The notes: a model not told the origin generated them from the letters alone. A DNA stretch of 64,000 nucleotides from Blastobasis lacticolella (GCA_905147135.1 LR990056.1:12720001-12784000), one strand, 5' to 3'; counted from the first letter of the stretch, positions 45,348 through 57,429 are shown. Made by a program: numbers and translations.

Positions 45348-45521
45348 CTTTCTCCAGGCGTAGCGATTCCCCGAGTTCGGGAAGTAGGCGGTGGCGCCCC
45401 CCATGGGCACAATCTGTAGGTATTTCCCGCGGAATTTTGTCGTCATCGTGAACTCCTGCCACAACTGCCAGCCGGCTTGGCCCTCGCAAAACTGCGCTAC
45501 CATCGGGGGGTGGTGGGACAC
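45348..45521 (-). CDS. Osbp: Osbp exon A: canonical signature V-S-H-H-P-P
   Basis: Acceptor TGTCCCTAG, donor AGAAAG|GTGCGA, phase 0 to 0, 58 codons. With the preceding exon (…SISEQ) it spells the EQVSHHPP fingerprint of the OSBP family, whose two histidines bind the PI4P phosphate. Continues QFCEGQAGWQLWQEFTMTTK, FRGKYLQIVPMGG and SGNRYAWRK, as expected for OSBP. The donor (GTGCGA) is weaker than that of exon B, and the acceptor pyrimidine tract is short, which fits regulated choice. Confidence 0.97.
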
Positions 45522-47128
45522 CTAGGGACAATTTTGATGGTATTGAATGACCCTATATTTGTACAATATAGGAGGAAAAAAAACAGTAGAGATGGAAGGA
45601 GTTCCAAAAAAATTGAAAGAAAAGTTGGACAAAAATAATCGTATTTTTCGACGTGTTTCCATTTGAGAAGGAAGGAAGGGCCGGCGTTGCTGGAAGGAGT
45701 TTGGTAAGGAATGGTATTCTGGCAAAGGTTATTGTAGGAATTATAGAATGAATTGAGGATGGACTGTGCTGGAAAGAATTTGGGAAGGCAGGCAGGGTAC
45801 TGTGGTTAACGTTATTGCTTCTAAAAATCCTATCATTCAAGTCTAAATAGCACTTTTGAAAATAATCAAGGATGGGCTGTTGGGGTGGCAGACAGAGTAT
45901 TGTTTGTGGCATTGATAATAAAATAATCAAGACAGATGGCTGCTCACACAATGAGGAGTTTTTCAGTAGGTATTGTCAGTTGGTTTCAAAAAGCATCGCG
46001 CTCCTACAATTTTGGTAATTTTTAAAAAATATGTATGTGGCAGCGATATCATGCAGCCATTTAGTACTAAACTTAAAAACAAAATGTTTATTAATATAAA
46101 TATAACTTTTAAAATTCGAACGAAGAAATATTTATAAAGCAGGAACTTTGTTCCATTTTAATACCAACCTTTCATATTTGTATTACGTCCATTCTTGATC
46201 CTAGCATCCATGAAACGAACTGACTCAGTCAAATTGATGTTTGTTGTGTTTGCAATAATTAATTACAACCTCTAAAATGGTTGATAAATACAATATTATC
46301 CAATACAACGTACCCAGTGTTTATATCCTGTTTGCTAAGAACCTATTTCAAGCGATTATCGATTACCAAAATTGTCGGGGCGCCATCTAGTGAATGGTTA
46401 GAAATGCTTTAGATACCTATTGGAAAACTGCTCATTAATTATGTAATGGGGTATTTTCACACAGCAACTTTAAAAAGTGTAGCTCATCGTACCTCACTAG
46501 ATGGCGCTGCTTAGAGAGGATTCTCGGGTATTGAATTTAGTAACCGAAGTTACTCGGTGTTTCGTAAAAAAATTAGTTTAGTTTACTTAGTTTTAGTACC
46601 TTTTCTGAGAAGAAAATACAAAATGTCAACATTTTTATACATCTAACGGTATTGTTTATATTTATTTTTGAGACTCGTGTCTTATCAAAGCCATTTATTA
46701 CAAAAAGTTGAAAAATTTTCATCGGCTCTCGCAAAATCACCCATCGTAGGTAATTAAAGAGGAATTTTAATCTAACGAAAGTTAAAAGTAGTTTTGGAAA
46801 GAATCCCTGTAGTGCCAGAAGGAATTTGGAATATCAGGAAGGGTATTGGTGTGGTGATAGTTACAGAAAAATAATAATTTAAAAAGCGCCGATTTTTCAA
46901 TCCTCAGATAAAATTTACCTGCCCGATAAAGTAATATACATCCAAATTAAAACAAACTATAATCCTTCACTTATTTAAGAAGTAATGACAATTTTATTTT
47001 AGTCGCATATGACTTATCGGACTGATATGTTTTATCTGAGGATTGAAAAATCGGCCCTAAGTACTATAGGATCAGGATATTAATAGGAATTGTGTGTGTC
47101 ATGTGAAAAATGTAAGTGCAAATGTTAC
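45522..47128. other. Osbp intron with repeats
   Basis: No exon seen. It contains a foldback MITE at 46,886-47,057, an interspersed repeat at 46,378-46,575 (shared with 57,640-57,800: GTACCTCACTAGATGGCGCT / GTGCCTCACTAGATGGCGCT; GGTATTGAATTTAGTAACCG), and short imperfect duplications around GGAAGGAAGG near 45,668. Confidence 0.65.
46886..47057. repeat. Foldback MITE
   Basis: Arms GCGCCGATTTTTCAATCCTC and (right) GAGGATTGAAAAATCGGCCC, about 28 bp, enclosing ~115 bp. Common lepidopteran type by memory. Confidence 0.85.
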
Positions 47129-47216
47129 CTGCTCCGATATCGATCGCCAGCCAAGGTCGGCCATGCGGTCGCATTCGAACGTCTCACCCAATAACGGGTT
47201 GAATGGTTTGTTTGTC
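47129..47216 (-). CDS. Osbp: Osbp exon: NPLLGETFE block
   Basis: Acceptor GTCCTGG region read inverted as CCAG|G, phase-2 entry, donor GAGCAG|GTAACA in phase 0. Peptide TNKPFNPLLGETFECDRMAD, LGWRSISEQ. NPLLGETFE is a conserved ORD block near the sterol pocket lid. It ends precisely at EQ, so either V-S-H-H-P-P or V-R-H-Y-P-P can follow. Confidence 0.96.
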
Positions 47217-47585
47217 CTGGAAAAAAAAGGTCAGTGTTAATATTATTATAGGGCTGTTAAAGGTGGGTAAATGCCGTCGCCGGATAGTATGTAAGTTATC
47301 AATGGAGGGGGTTTGTTGTGAACTGTGAATGAGGGAGTAGAGTAATAGTAAGAAGCTCCTAAATGGGCAATATTTTACTGCAACATGTAGCTGCAATATT
47401 GTCACACGAAAAAAGATCACAAGAATAGAAACCGCTATGCCACAATATGAAGATCACAATAAAAGCATTTGAATTTGAAGATGGTGAGGGTGGAAAAGCC
47501 TGGCAGGGCGTTGTTACCAGGGAACCAAGGATCCGTCAGTTGATCATCGGGAGTAGTATCTAGCGCGATGTAGAACGGTCAGCGC

Positions 47586-47978
47586 CATATACAAGGTGTC
47601 CCAAGCCGAAGTGACCGGCGAGTTGTGGTTGAATATTTAGACAAAATTATCGATAAAAAACTTTAATTTAGAGTTCTATCGATATTAGTTTCTTTTTTAT
47701 TGCCATTTCTTTTATTTTAGCCGAGACTGACTGACTGATTACTAAGTAACAATAATAGCTATGAAATAAAAAAAACAGAATGGAAAATAAACTTAAAACA
47801 AATAAAATATCACAAAAATAGAGCAACAAGTCAGCCGTCTCGGCTAAAATAAAAAAAATGGCAATAAAAAAAAAACTAATATCGATAGACCTCTAAATTA
47901 AAGTGTTTTATCGATAATTTTGTCTAAATATTCAACCACAACTCGCCGGTCACTTCGGCTTGGGACACCTTGTATATG
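47586..47978. repeat. Large foldback MITE with ~140-bp arms
   Basis: CATATACAAGGTGTCCCAAG at the left is matched by the inverse ending GGGACACCTTGTATATG at the right. Arms run through GACCGGCGAGTTGTGGTTGA, ATTATCGATAAAA and AGCCGAGACTGACT-like sequence. 393 bp, inside an Osbp intron. Confidence 0.92.
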
Positions 47979-48101
47979 CGGATGCTTGCTAACCTTGTGT
48001 TCGTGTACTCGTATTGCTGAGTTTCTCTATTGGAGCGATAGGACACTACAATACGCGAGGGCTATGGGCTATGGGCTATGGGCGGTCGCAGGGGGCCGTA
48101 C

Positions 48102-48288
48102 CTGACGGCCGTGGTGGCGTAGGCGGAGACGGTGAAGGCGGCGACGTAGGCGAGCTGGTGCGCGGGGTCCGCGAGCCGCGCGGCCGCGTCCAGGACTGGC
48201 GAGTACTCGTAGTCCTCCGTCAGCCGTTGGAGCATCGACAGCGGCTCGCTGAAGTTCACCGGGATCGGGATCTTCGATAGCTCCTTGC
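48102..48288 (-). CDS. Osbp: Osbp exon: ORD lid region
   Basis: Acceptor CACCTTCCAG, phase 1 in, donor GTCAG|GTACGG, phase 2 out. KELSKIPIPVNFSEPLSMLQ, RLTEDYEYSPVLDAA, YVAAFTVSAYATT. KELSKIP.PV.F.EPLS is the strongly conserved entry of the OSBP lipid-binding domain, forming the lid and first strands. Confidence 0.97.
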
Positions 48289-48326
48289 CTGGAAGGTGAC
48301 AAGGCGCCGTTAAGACCGATCCAAAC

Positions 48327-48503
48327 GACACCAACTTATGCTTGCACCGCGCGTTTGTACAAACGAAGTTTACCCAAACGGATCGAATAGACGTCAAATT
48401 TTAAGTTGGCGTCAAATTTTTTTATTTGTAATTTAACGTCTACACGATCCGTTAGCCCAAACTTCGTTTGTACAAACGCGCTATGCAAACATAAGTGTGT
48501 GTC
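48327..48503. repeat. Foldback MITE 38 bp from a splice acceptor
   Basis: Arms GACACCAACTTATGCTTGCA ... GCGTTTGTACAAACGAAGTT and the inverse on the right (AACTTCGTTTGTACAAACGC ... AAGTGTGTGTC), ~70 bp each. Confidence 0.88.
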
Positions 48504-49234
48504 CTGTGGACCCGGCTTTAGCCGCATACTGATTCGCCGAGTGCACTATTCTCGGACTTCCGTATTCATGGTGGTGAGTTGTCAAAGTCAAAGCATCGCT
48601 TCTTGGGCCGACCTTCTTTCCCGGGGGTGGCATGGTCAGAGATTCGTTAGCTACGTAATTTGTAGGGCTGCGCAGACGTGGCCATACTATCGAAGGCGGC
48701 ACTATTGCAGCTTATCTGCGATGTCACGAATGCCAAAGCTACCTCGAATATAATGAGATTTGTAATGCTGTTGTAGCAGTCTGCCTGAACGTCTGGTTAG
48801 GCAGACTGATACAACGTATCATCATCATCATCATCTCAGCTGAAATAAGAACATTGCCGGGCATATACATTCTCCACCAAGGCCGGTCCTGTGCCTTCCG
48901 CATCCAGTTGATACCAACAATCTATACCAGGTCGTACCACTTTGTCTCTACCCAAGCAGCGTCTTTCGGTACGTGATCGCTACACGAGAACTTTACTGCC
49001 CCATCGGCCATCTGTTCTGCGAACTATTTGTCCCTACCCACTGCCACGTAAACCTGGCCATCTTCGGGCTATGTCGATGACCTTGTTTTGCTTGCGGATC
49101 TCCTCATTTCTGATTCGATCGCGCAATGAGACTGCGAACATAGCCCTTTGGGTAACGCACGTCAGTCGAGTAAGAGCATAAGCCCATCACGTATGTCTGA
49201 CAAATAAAGAAGAAACACCTTAACCGAAACTCAC

Positions 49235-49349
49235 CTATACAGTTCTTCATAATTGACCATAGACTGAGGGGATAGTTGGGCCTGTCCGGGACGCGCGTCC
49301 GCCGCGGGTGGCCGTCCACCATGCTGTTCACGGCTTGGGACACGTGCGG
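49235..49349 (-). CDS. Osbp: Osbp exon: linker into ORD
   Basis: Acceptor TCTCCACAG, phase 0 in, donor TGTATAG|GTGAGT, phase 1 out. PHVSQAVNSMVDGHPRRTRV, then PDRPNYPLSLWSIMKNCIG; the PNY.LSLWSIMKNCIGKELSKIP block across the junction is diagnostic for OSBP. Confidence 0.95.
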
Positions 49350-51289
49350 CTGTGGAGAGACAACGGGGGGTTACGTTAGTTGGTGGTGTGGTGTTGGCTA
49401 GTAAGCAATCTCTTCGGAACGATTCTATTGCGATTTTTGATGGCAATTTGTCGGTAGGTCGGGGAAGTACCGCGACTGCTATGAAGCTGCCGTAGCATGA
49501 AAAGTTTTGTCACGCGCGAGAGGGCGACATGAGTTTGGCTATCTCGGTCGAATTGCGTTGAAGCAAGCAAGATAAAAAATCTATGTCGTGCGATGAAACT
49601 CGTCATGCTGAGCAGACTAGGTCCTGATTGTTAAACCGTTCGCATTACTCGTGTGCTACGTAAATAATACAGCGAGAAAACAAACAACAACAAAAATGTG
49701 TTTTGAAATGTAAAACGTGCTATAATAATTTTATGATAATAATTATTATAAATTATTTATGTAAATCACCTTGAACCCTGCATTTTATTACTGGTTAATG
49801 ACTGACTTACACTACTCATTAACATAGGTACGTATTCGAATAGTTAAGGTATCACATGTTATTGTAAATGTCATTTGATTGCGACACAAATCACAGCAGG
49901 TTATCATTTCATAGAAAGAAAGTATCTTCATTATTGTCAGTAATAGCAACAATAACTCCTTGAGACACACTAGCTACTTCACAGATAAAATTATTGATAA
50001 TTTTATCATATGAACACATTTGTTTTATTCTAATTAAGCCTAAGCGGTGGGAACCGCTTTATCTATTTCTGCCACTATGCAACAATGCATTTTTGTGTTC
50101 CACTGGAAGACCTTACTCACCGGCAAGAACACAGTACTATTGAAATGATATAGCTGGGCTGCAGTACTCTGCAAGGTGGACTCCAATGCTCTCTGAATGT
50201 TAGAGCTGCGTAACAACACTCATCCAAAAGATATCGATCTCTTTGTCAAGCGGTCGCGGGCACTTCCGAGACTCTCGGGAGCCAGTTTCCACCCCGTGAT
50301 ATACCTAGGCTTTCTCCGCAACTCGACTAACATGCACCCTATTTCACGGTAGATATGTCGCAGCCATCTAGTTAAATAAGCCATTTAATGAGAAGGCTAG
50401 TCAGTTATTTAAACGCCGGCATTCAATTAAGTGGCTAAAGGACAACTAGCCAAGTAGATGAATGTAACGTTCAGCTACTTGGCTAAACGTTATTTAGTCG
50501 TTTTGTTAAAGGGGATGTTTTGTTAGACATAACTTATGTAATAAAGAAATTATTTGTGGCAACAAATTCATTCAGTAAATATATACAATCAATTGTATTG
50601 CGAGTACCTATGCATTTACAACAATAAAAACTTTAAATATGCAATTGCACGAAACTATGACAGTCATTTATGTTTCTAATTATAAGTATAAATAGAAACT
50701 GAACAAATTAAGTTATCTTAATTCTTACTTTATTATGCACATACATATTTGTTTTGGCACTACCAGCGCCGAAATGGGTAAAATTTGAACTACATTTAAA
50801 TCACCTGCCTGATTTAGTGTCAGCCGTCTTTAAAGGGCTAGCTTACTATTAGCCAATTAGTTAAACGTTGAGTGTTGCTAGTTCATTCAACGATCGGCCT
50901 AGGCATTCATTTGATTGTCGACGTTTAATTAACGTACTAGCCTTCTCGTTAAATGGCTGATTTAACCAGAAGGCTGCGACAGATACAAGGCGGTGAGGTG
51001 TCCGGCAGAGTAGAATAGCAGCAACCCCTTACACTCGTGAGTGTCGTTCAAGGCGACTAACTATTTCTAGGCAAAAGATCAAAAATCTCCGGCGGCTAGA
51101 AAATGGGTAGCAACGTTTTCTATTGTCATATTTATACCACTGCGATCTCCAACCCGCCTGCCAAGCGTGGAGATAAATTATGGCAATACCCTCCCCGTTC
51201 GTGGGAGATGCCTTAAGTCCTGCAGTGGACTGTTATGGGCTGGGCTGATAACAAGGCGGTGTTAGAAGTCCCAATATTGTGGCACTCAC
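49350..51289. other. Osbp intron with a foldback element and repeats
   Basis: It contains the foldback element 50,357-50,980 and an inverted CCACTGCAGGAC-family repeat at 51,080-51,246. No exon seen. Confidence 0.65.
50357..50980. repeat. Foldback element with ~45-bp inverted ends
   Basis: The left end GTCGCAGCCATCTAGTTAAA ... GAGAAGGCTAG is the inverse of the right end (CTAGCCTTCTCGTTAAATGG ... GGCTGCGAC). The interior is rich in GGCTA/TAGCC motifs in both directions. Confidence 0.82.
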
Positions 51290-51403
51290 CCATACGATGT
51301 CGATCTCCTTGTCGGGCGGCTTGCTGGCGGCGGGCTCCGCGGGCTCGGGCTCCGCGCCGCCCATGGCGCTGCCGGCGCGCTCGCGGTCCTCCACGAACAC
51401 CAC
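51290..51403 (-). CDS. Osbp: Osbp exon: variable acidic linker
   Basis: Acceptor GTTCCCCAG, donor GTATGG|GTGAGT, phase 0 to 0, 38 codons. VVFVEDRERAGSAMGGAEPE, then PAEPAASKPPDKEIDIVW. Low conservation expected; it lies between the FFAT motif and the ORD. Phase 0/0 means it could be a cassette exon. Confidence 0.85.
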
Positions 51404-51482
51404 CTGGGGAACGACACCGGTACAGTTTGCCTAGCGACACTACACTTTCGATACTTTTGCAGATTTTTACACTGCAATACTA

Positions 51483-51768
51483 AATGTCATCGTCATCGTC
51501 TTGGCGTTGATGACATCATGATCATGATCCCGGCTGTGCTCTCTGACTATGATCCAGGCTTTGGCAGATCAGGTAATTACAGTGGACCGACTACCATTTT
51601 CCCGCCGTGACCCTGCTGAATAGGGGAACCTGACCAGATTGGATCATGGCTACACATTCAGCGCCTGAACATGCAGGTTTAATCGCGATGTTTTCCCTCA
51701 CCATAAGAGCATAGGTTAGTATTAAACTAATGTACATAACTCAAAAAAGAGTCATTGGTACATGACTA
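51483..51768 (-). mobile_element. SINE, head-truncated
   Basis: Same family as 42,571-42,948 (TTGGCGTTGATGAC..., GGGGAACCTGACCAGATTGG), ending at CATTGGTACATGAC without the tRNA-like part. Confidence 0.85.
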
Positions 51769-52954
51769 TACTTAATACATGTATCAACGTCATTTCCGAA
51801 ATTGTCAGTTGGTTGTTAGACTGTGCGCTAGATAGCTGATCATTTCCTTTATTTAATGTATAGAGGTGCTGGTAGCACAGTTTTTAAAAATTGTCGCGCT
51901 TTCTCAGGGTCTACTGTCCATAGACAGACTCTATCTATGATTTATTATAGTTGCATATTATTAACACTTTTAAGGAATAGCATTAGGAGTGCTACAAACA
52001 ACGATCTTGACACCTTTCCACCCTTCTCTTCCCTAATCCACATCTATACAACTTTTCATTAATTCATGCTATTTCTAGAAATGCAAGGCATGACAGAGGT
52101 CTCCTTAACATGCAAAGAAGAGATTAGTGACCCCCAACAGATTGACTCTAAGTTGCAGAGCCTCGAACATCAGCGTAGGCTTGCGCATCGGTCTGTCTCT
52201 TACTTAGTGGGCGGATTGGAGATCGCAAAACGAAGTCAAAGAACACCATATACTTGACTGATGACAATTATCATTATAGATTAATGATAATTGTTTATTT
52301 GTGCATTATGAAATCGGTACTCTAGTGGCAGATATCACCCCTACATACAAAAAAGTATTGTTACCTTAGTAAGTTAGGTACCTCTTTATTTGTAACAAAC
52401 TAACCATTTGATATGGATAAGGTCTATTAACCCATCTCATAAGTTTTCATTCAATCACATTCAAGTCAATAAATCACTTTATAATCTAAATAAATATTTT
52501 TTGCTTTATAATCGTAAAACATTGCATGACATGGTAAATTTATTGTATGTTAAGGAAAACAATATATTTAAATTAAAAGTACACAACTATTAAATACTAG
52601 TCAAGACTGAATTACGACTTCAAAAATGATTCATTTGCAGTATAAATGAGAGAATACTATACCATTAAGTACCCTTGTGAAGACTGCAGAGATTTGTCAT
52701 ATTTGTGAGTCACTTCAATGCACCTTTTATTATGATTTAAGCTGAATATAATGGATATTTTCTTTGTCCATTTACTAATAACAGTTAAGACTGTTCACTA
52801 AAAGAGTTTTATCAGTTTGTATTTACGATCTCCTCTACCGACTATAACAAAACTCAAGCCTATTTTACGGTTGCGTTATTTTAAAAATCTACGAATGTTA
52901 CCAAATATTTGTGCTAAGTATAATTTGCGGTGAGTCGCGTCCTTGTCCACTGAC
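51769..52954. other. Osbp intron, nothing specific
   Basis: AT-rich, no repeat or exon recognised. Confidence 0.5.
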
Positions 52955-53038
52955 CTGCTGCGTCTCAGTCACGGTCTCGCCCTCGGAGTCGCCGGAGCTC
53001 TCGCCGCATTCACTTAACGTTTTGTTTTTCCTATTTAC
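52955..53038 (-). CDS. Osbp: Osbp exon: serine/acidic linker
   Basis: Acceptor CTCTTTGCAG, donor CAGCAG|GTCAGT, phase 0 to 0, 28 codons: VNRKNKTLSECGESSGDSEG, ETVTETQQ. Ser/Glu-rich, similar in character to the phosphorylated linker after the FFAT motif in other OSBPs. Possible cassette exon. Confidence 0.82.
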
Positions 53039-53525
53039 CTGCAAAGAGACACACGCGTGACAATGGGGCGCACACACGAGCACACACACACCGCGCCATG
53101 GACTGAAAACACCCACCGACGGCCGCGAGTTGTCGCCACGAGACATAACGACATTCAACTTGGCACCTCCCGAAACGTGACTCAATCACTCGACTCACAA
53201 TATGTACAATAATAATTATATACATTGGCTTTGCGTATTCAGACGAGCACAGTGAAGTATCACATGAATAATGGCATGATACTGAATACTCCAAGCTCTC
53301 TGTGTATTGAAATCAAAACATTTGTGTCCTTGATGAGATGCCAACTTATCTATTATCATTATCAGTTTAATAGATTATTAATTATGCTAACAAAGATCTA
53401 GTGATGAATTACGATGTTCTTCCATATTGTTATAAGTATGGCTTGATTTATAAAGATACCACAACAATTTGGGCTTTCTGAAATATTGAGGTATGGTGCG
53501 AAAAGAGATATTTTAAATAACTTAC

Positions 53526-53644
53526 AGGCACTTTAATTACAAAAGAAGTTTTGTCGTCCACAGCACTATCTGTCTCTTCCATGGCGTCGAAAAACTCATG
53601 ATCCTCATCCTCAGTTTCGTTGCCTTGATTGTTGCCGTTGCCTC
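53526..53644 (-). CDS. Osbp: Osbp exon with FFAT motif
   Basis: Acceptor GCGTGCAG, phase 1 in, donor GTGCCT|GTAAGT, phase 0 out. GGNGNNQGNETEDEDHEFFD then AMEETDSAVDDKTSFVIKVP. EFFDAME fits the FFAT core E-F-F-D-A-x-E perfectly and is preceded by the usual acidic tract. This motif binds the ER protein VAP, tethering OSBP to the ER. Confidence 0.94.
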
Positions 53645-56600
53645 CTGCACGCAATAAACAAATATATCAATATTTACACTTACAGATTTTTACACAATTT
53701 AATTGAAGACTATCGTAATTGACCTACCAAACACTATAATCAAGTAAGTATCCTAAAATTATAATATTTACCAATGTGCTAGTATGCCTAATGTACCTAT
53801 TTATTTATTTAAATGACCTAATACCATAATCAGTTGTTTATGTAAATAGTAGTTTGTTATCTTGAACATACTTTCAATTAATAATTTAATAGTTTAGCTG
53901 TAATTAAGTATTAAAATTGCTTTGAACTTGTAGTGACACTAAAATAGTATACATTCAAGGAAATATAATATCACAAAGACTAGTTTTTAAAGTTGCGGTT
54001 GCCAGAGGCAAATTAGGGGGTTCACTCTAATAGAGTGGGAATGTCACTGACTTTCCATAACTCTATGGAGTTACCGAAAGTCTACCACTGGCTTTTTTGT
54101 ACTGTCTGACTTCAACAGTTCTGAACTGAAACTTAACTGAATTTAGTAGTTCTGTCATATTTCGAATATGGTACTCTATCTTTTGCTAATACCTCTAAAA
54201 CTATGTGAAACCATTTGTTACTATTGCATTATTCTAAAATATATTTAATTCTACATGAAGCACTACACTTTGAAACAATCTGTAAGAAGCATGATATGGT
54301 GGTGTAATGTAATATTGGATTTACATATTACATTTTATGGTGTAACATATTTTTAAATGTAAACACTAATAAGACACAAACTTCATTGCTCACCTATACC
54401 AAGATATACAAGCCATCTATAAACTATATCCATATATCGACAACATTCAGTGCCAAGAAACCTAAAAGTGAAGCCACAAATAAATTGTTTGATAAATACA
54501 TTGTTCAAACAACAAATACACAAGTATTGTAAAAATTCAGCCACATGAGGCATAAGACAATTTAGTTTTTTGTTCATATTAAACAGAAAAAGACATAGCT
54601 ACATATGTCTTTTTATAAAAACTACCTTTGCACCATGACTTTTGTCTGTGTAAAATTCCAGAATCATTCCTGCGAGAACTTTTAGGGATAATTTATATGG
54701 CTATAAGCTATATTACTGTCAAATTAAATCAAAATAAATTCATTACTTGGTGTTTATGTGAAGGACTAACAAACATTGATACAGCCTTATTGTCTAACCT
54801 AAATGTGTAACATTCAAGCATTTCATAAACATAATTTGATAAACATTGAATGTGTGATATTGCATGAACTCCGGGCAAATATATGGACAGTTGGAGTGTA
54901 GCAAAGGGGGCGCTGAGGAAAAGACTTGTAAAATTGATGCACCCTTTGGTATCCTCTAACCCAACATACACATGATAAAATTATTGACAGTGGTTCAAAT
55001 AATATTTCCATAATTATGTTTTATCATGAAGCCCACAACCAATGGTAAATAAGCTTGATCCATTCCACTTGCCACAACATATTTTCACTTACCACCCATG
55101 GCTTGAGAGTTTTTAGTCGTGATCGGTTCAAATTTACATGGAAAATAACCTATAATATTGTAATAACAAGCTGTAACTACGAAGGCCAAGATCACTATGC
55201 ACCGTAACAAGATTCTGTTCGCTGTTTGCACTGCCTGCCAAAAGACAACAGACGGCGTACGCGGCAAATGATAATTAAATCAACGGACACGTAACAAAAA
55301 GTAACCAATTACTGTTGCATTACTAGCTATACGATTAGTAAATCAACCTTGGAAGACCATCAAAAATATCTGAAAATCACTACGTTCTCGAAAAATGTCA
55401 ATAAGCCGTCTGGATTACAAGTTTACATACCAAAACAATATTGCTATTTTTTTACACGCATTGTATTTACTGAATAACACTAATTAACACACTGAATAAC
55501 CAATTTTACTGAAAATATAACGAAATTATTAAATTTTCCCCATCAATTGCCCGATTTTATCTGTCGGTCCGTCCGTCCGTCCGTCCGTCGCTATCCGTCA
55601 CCGACCGCAGTCACTAGTGATGCGCAACGTGTCACGATAATAGGTAGGTACTATACTAATACTAGCCACTAGTTCTTTGAAGGCCCAGTAACTTTACCGC
55701 CCTTGAAATTATTTAATAATTAACACAAAATGCTTTAGTCATTATTAAAAATAATAGGTAGGCATCACTAGCCAAAGATACCCTAAGTAACATGTTTAGA
55801 TGACAAACTCATTAAAAGATTTAATAAATAAATTGTAATAGGTCAGTTTTAAGCGAACTAGGTTATAGAGATAACGGAAAAGTAATTAATATTATGAATA
55901 AGCGAAATTAACGTAGCGGATGCAATTTCTTTTAAAATCTTTTCAACATTTTGGGGGTGACGAAACATCAATACTGAATCGCAATTTGATTCTGAGAGAG
56001 AAAAGAGTAAGAATATCTCGTTATTTTAATCTCTGTAATGGTTTCAGAGCCCATGAAGCCAAGCTAGTATCTAGCTCGAGGAAATATCGGTAAACTTTGT
56101 CGCAGCACTATTCAACATAATATTGCGTTCCATTTCACGAAGACTCTGAAGTTTCGAATAAGATTTTCGCTAGATGCGTTACTAAGATACGACCTCTCGA
56201 GCGACACTCGAAATAGGAGGATCAATAAACAATGCAATAAACAATGCGATATGCTTTGTTTACATTTGGTAGCGATAAAAATGTAATTCAAATAAAAAAT
56301 TGTAATCTACTGTGTAATTTAATTGTAATCTGTTGTATATTGTAAAAATTAAACTTGTAATCTTATCTATAACTAGCGGATCAGCGGCTTTTACCCGCGC
56401 GCAGTTCGGATCTCTGTAATCAATAAACTTTTTCCGGGGGTACCTATTATTTTCGCGGGATAAAAGTAGCCTATGTTACTCAGTTAATCTTAGATGAGAG
56501 CATGAATTTATTGAAATGTGATGTACGAAGATAGACGAAGATAGACTAATCAAAAGAAAAACTGATCAATGACTCTCCGCATATCAAAGTTACCCCAATT

Positions 56601-57429
56601 ATCCGGTGCCTTGGTAGTTAATACTATTACTTTTATTTGAAATTCACGTTACGAACTGCAGACACCAACTCTTCAAATTGTCGAACAAAATATAACGCTA
56701 CACAGAGGAGGTACCTATGTAAAACGAAGGGTTTTGTTAGAGCTTTTGTGTAGCTTAATGTTTGTTCAAGTGTACGTTAAAAACACAGTGTGTTAATCTC
56801 TGTGTAGTCTTGTTTGTTTGACTGCACGCTGTAGGTACGTCAAAAACGCTGCATGTTTATATCGCAGAAAAATTGTAGGTACCTCTGAGTAATGCTGCTA
56901 GAAACCTGTTAGTTTTAAAGTTGCTTGACTTTAAACAATCCATAATCTAAGTCCGGGGTCGTCCCGGGAGTTAGGTTCGAGACTTCTCCGATTTTTTGAC
57001 ATTGTCATTTTAGGGCTACTGTGCACTAACTAAGCTATACATAATATTATCTATAGATAGTCTTTAAAGTGCCGTGGTTATTAGCGAAACTACATTCACG
57101 AATGGCTACGATATATCTACGCTAGAGACAACAGCACCAATACCCATAGGTACTAAATGTTGAAACAGATCGGCAACCGTCGAACGTGACGTAACCGCTC
57201 CGTGGACGCAGTTTCATTTGTTTCTACGCAAGATGTGAGCAATCGATCAAATGACGATATCGTACCTATTACCAGCAGTGTTACATAGTCACCTTTTTGC
57301 TAATCTTTTGTATTAAGAGCAGCTTAGTACTTACGTCGTAGGTTTTTCTTGGTCCACGATCTTAGTTGACGACCTAAATCTATCGAATTACACGACGAGC
57401 TTAAATCAATTTGAAGACTAACAACGTAC
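53645..57429. other. Osbp intron with candidate alternative first exon
   Basis: Mostly AT-rich. It contains the ATG/donor at 55,093-55,099, a pyrimidine-biased GTCC/CGTC tandem repeat at about 55,566-55,590, and nothing else recognised. Confidence 0.5.
55093..55267 (-). CDS. Osbp: Candidate alternative first exon for a short OSBP
   Basis: Minus-strand sequence CAAGCC-ATG-GGT-G followed by a consensus donor GTAAGTG (ATG at 55,099-55,097, donor from 55,092). Phase 1 out matches the FFAT exon entry, giving M-G-G-G-N-G-N-N. The frame upstream of this ATG stays open to 55,267 with a hydrophobic stretch (CIVILAFVVTACYYNIIGYF), but has no other ATG and an in-frame stop further up, so it is probably 5' UTR. 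The start context fits Kozak. Product would be about 526 residues: FFAT motif plus ORD, no PH domain. Not proven transcribed. Confidence 0.45.
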
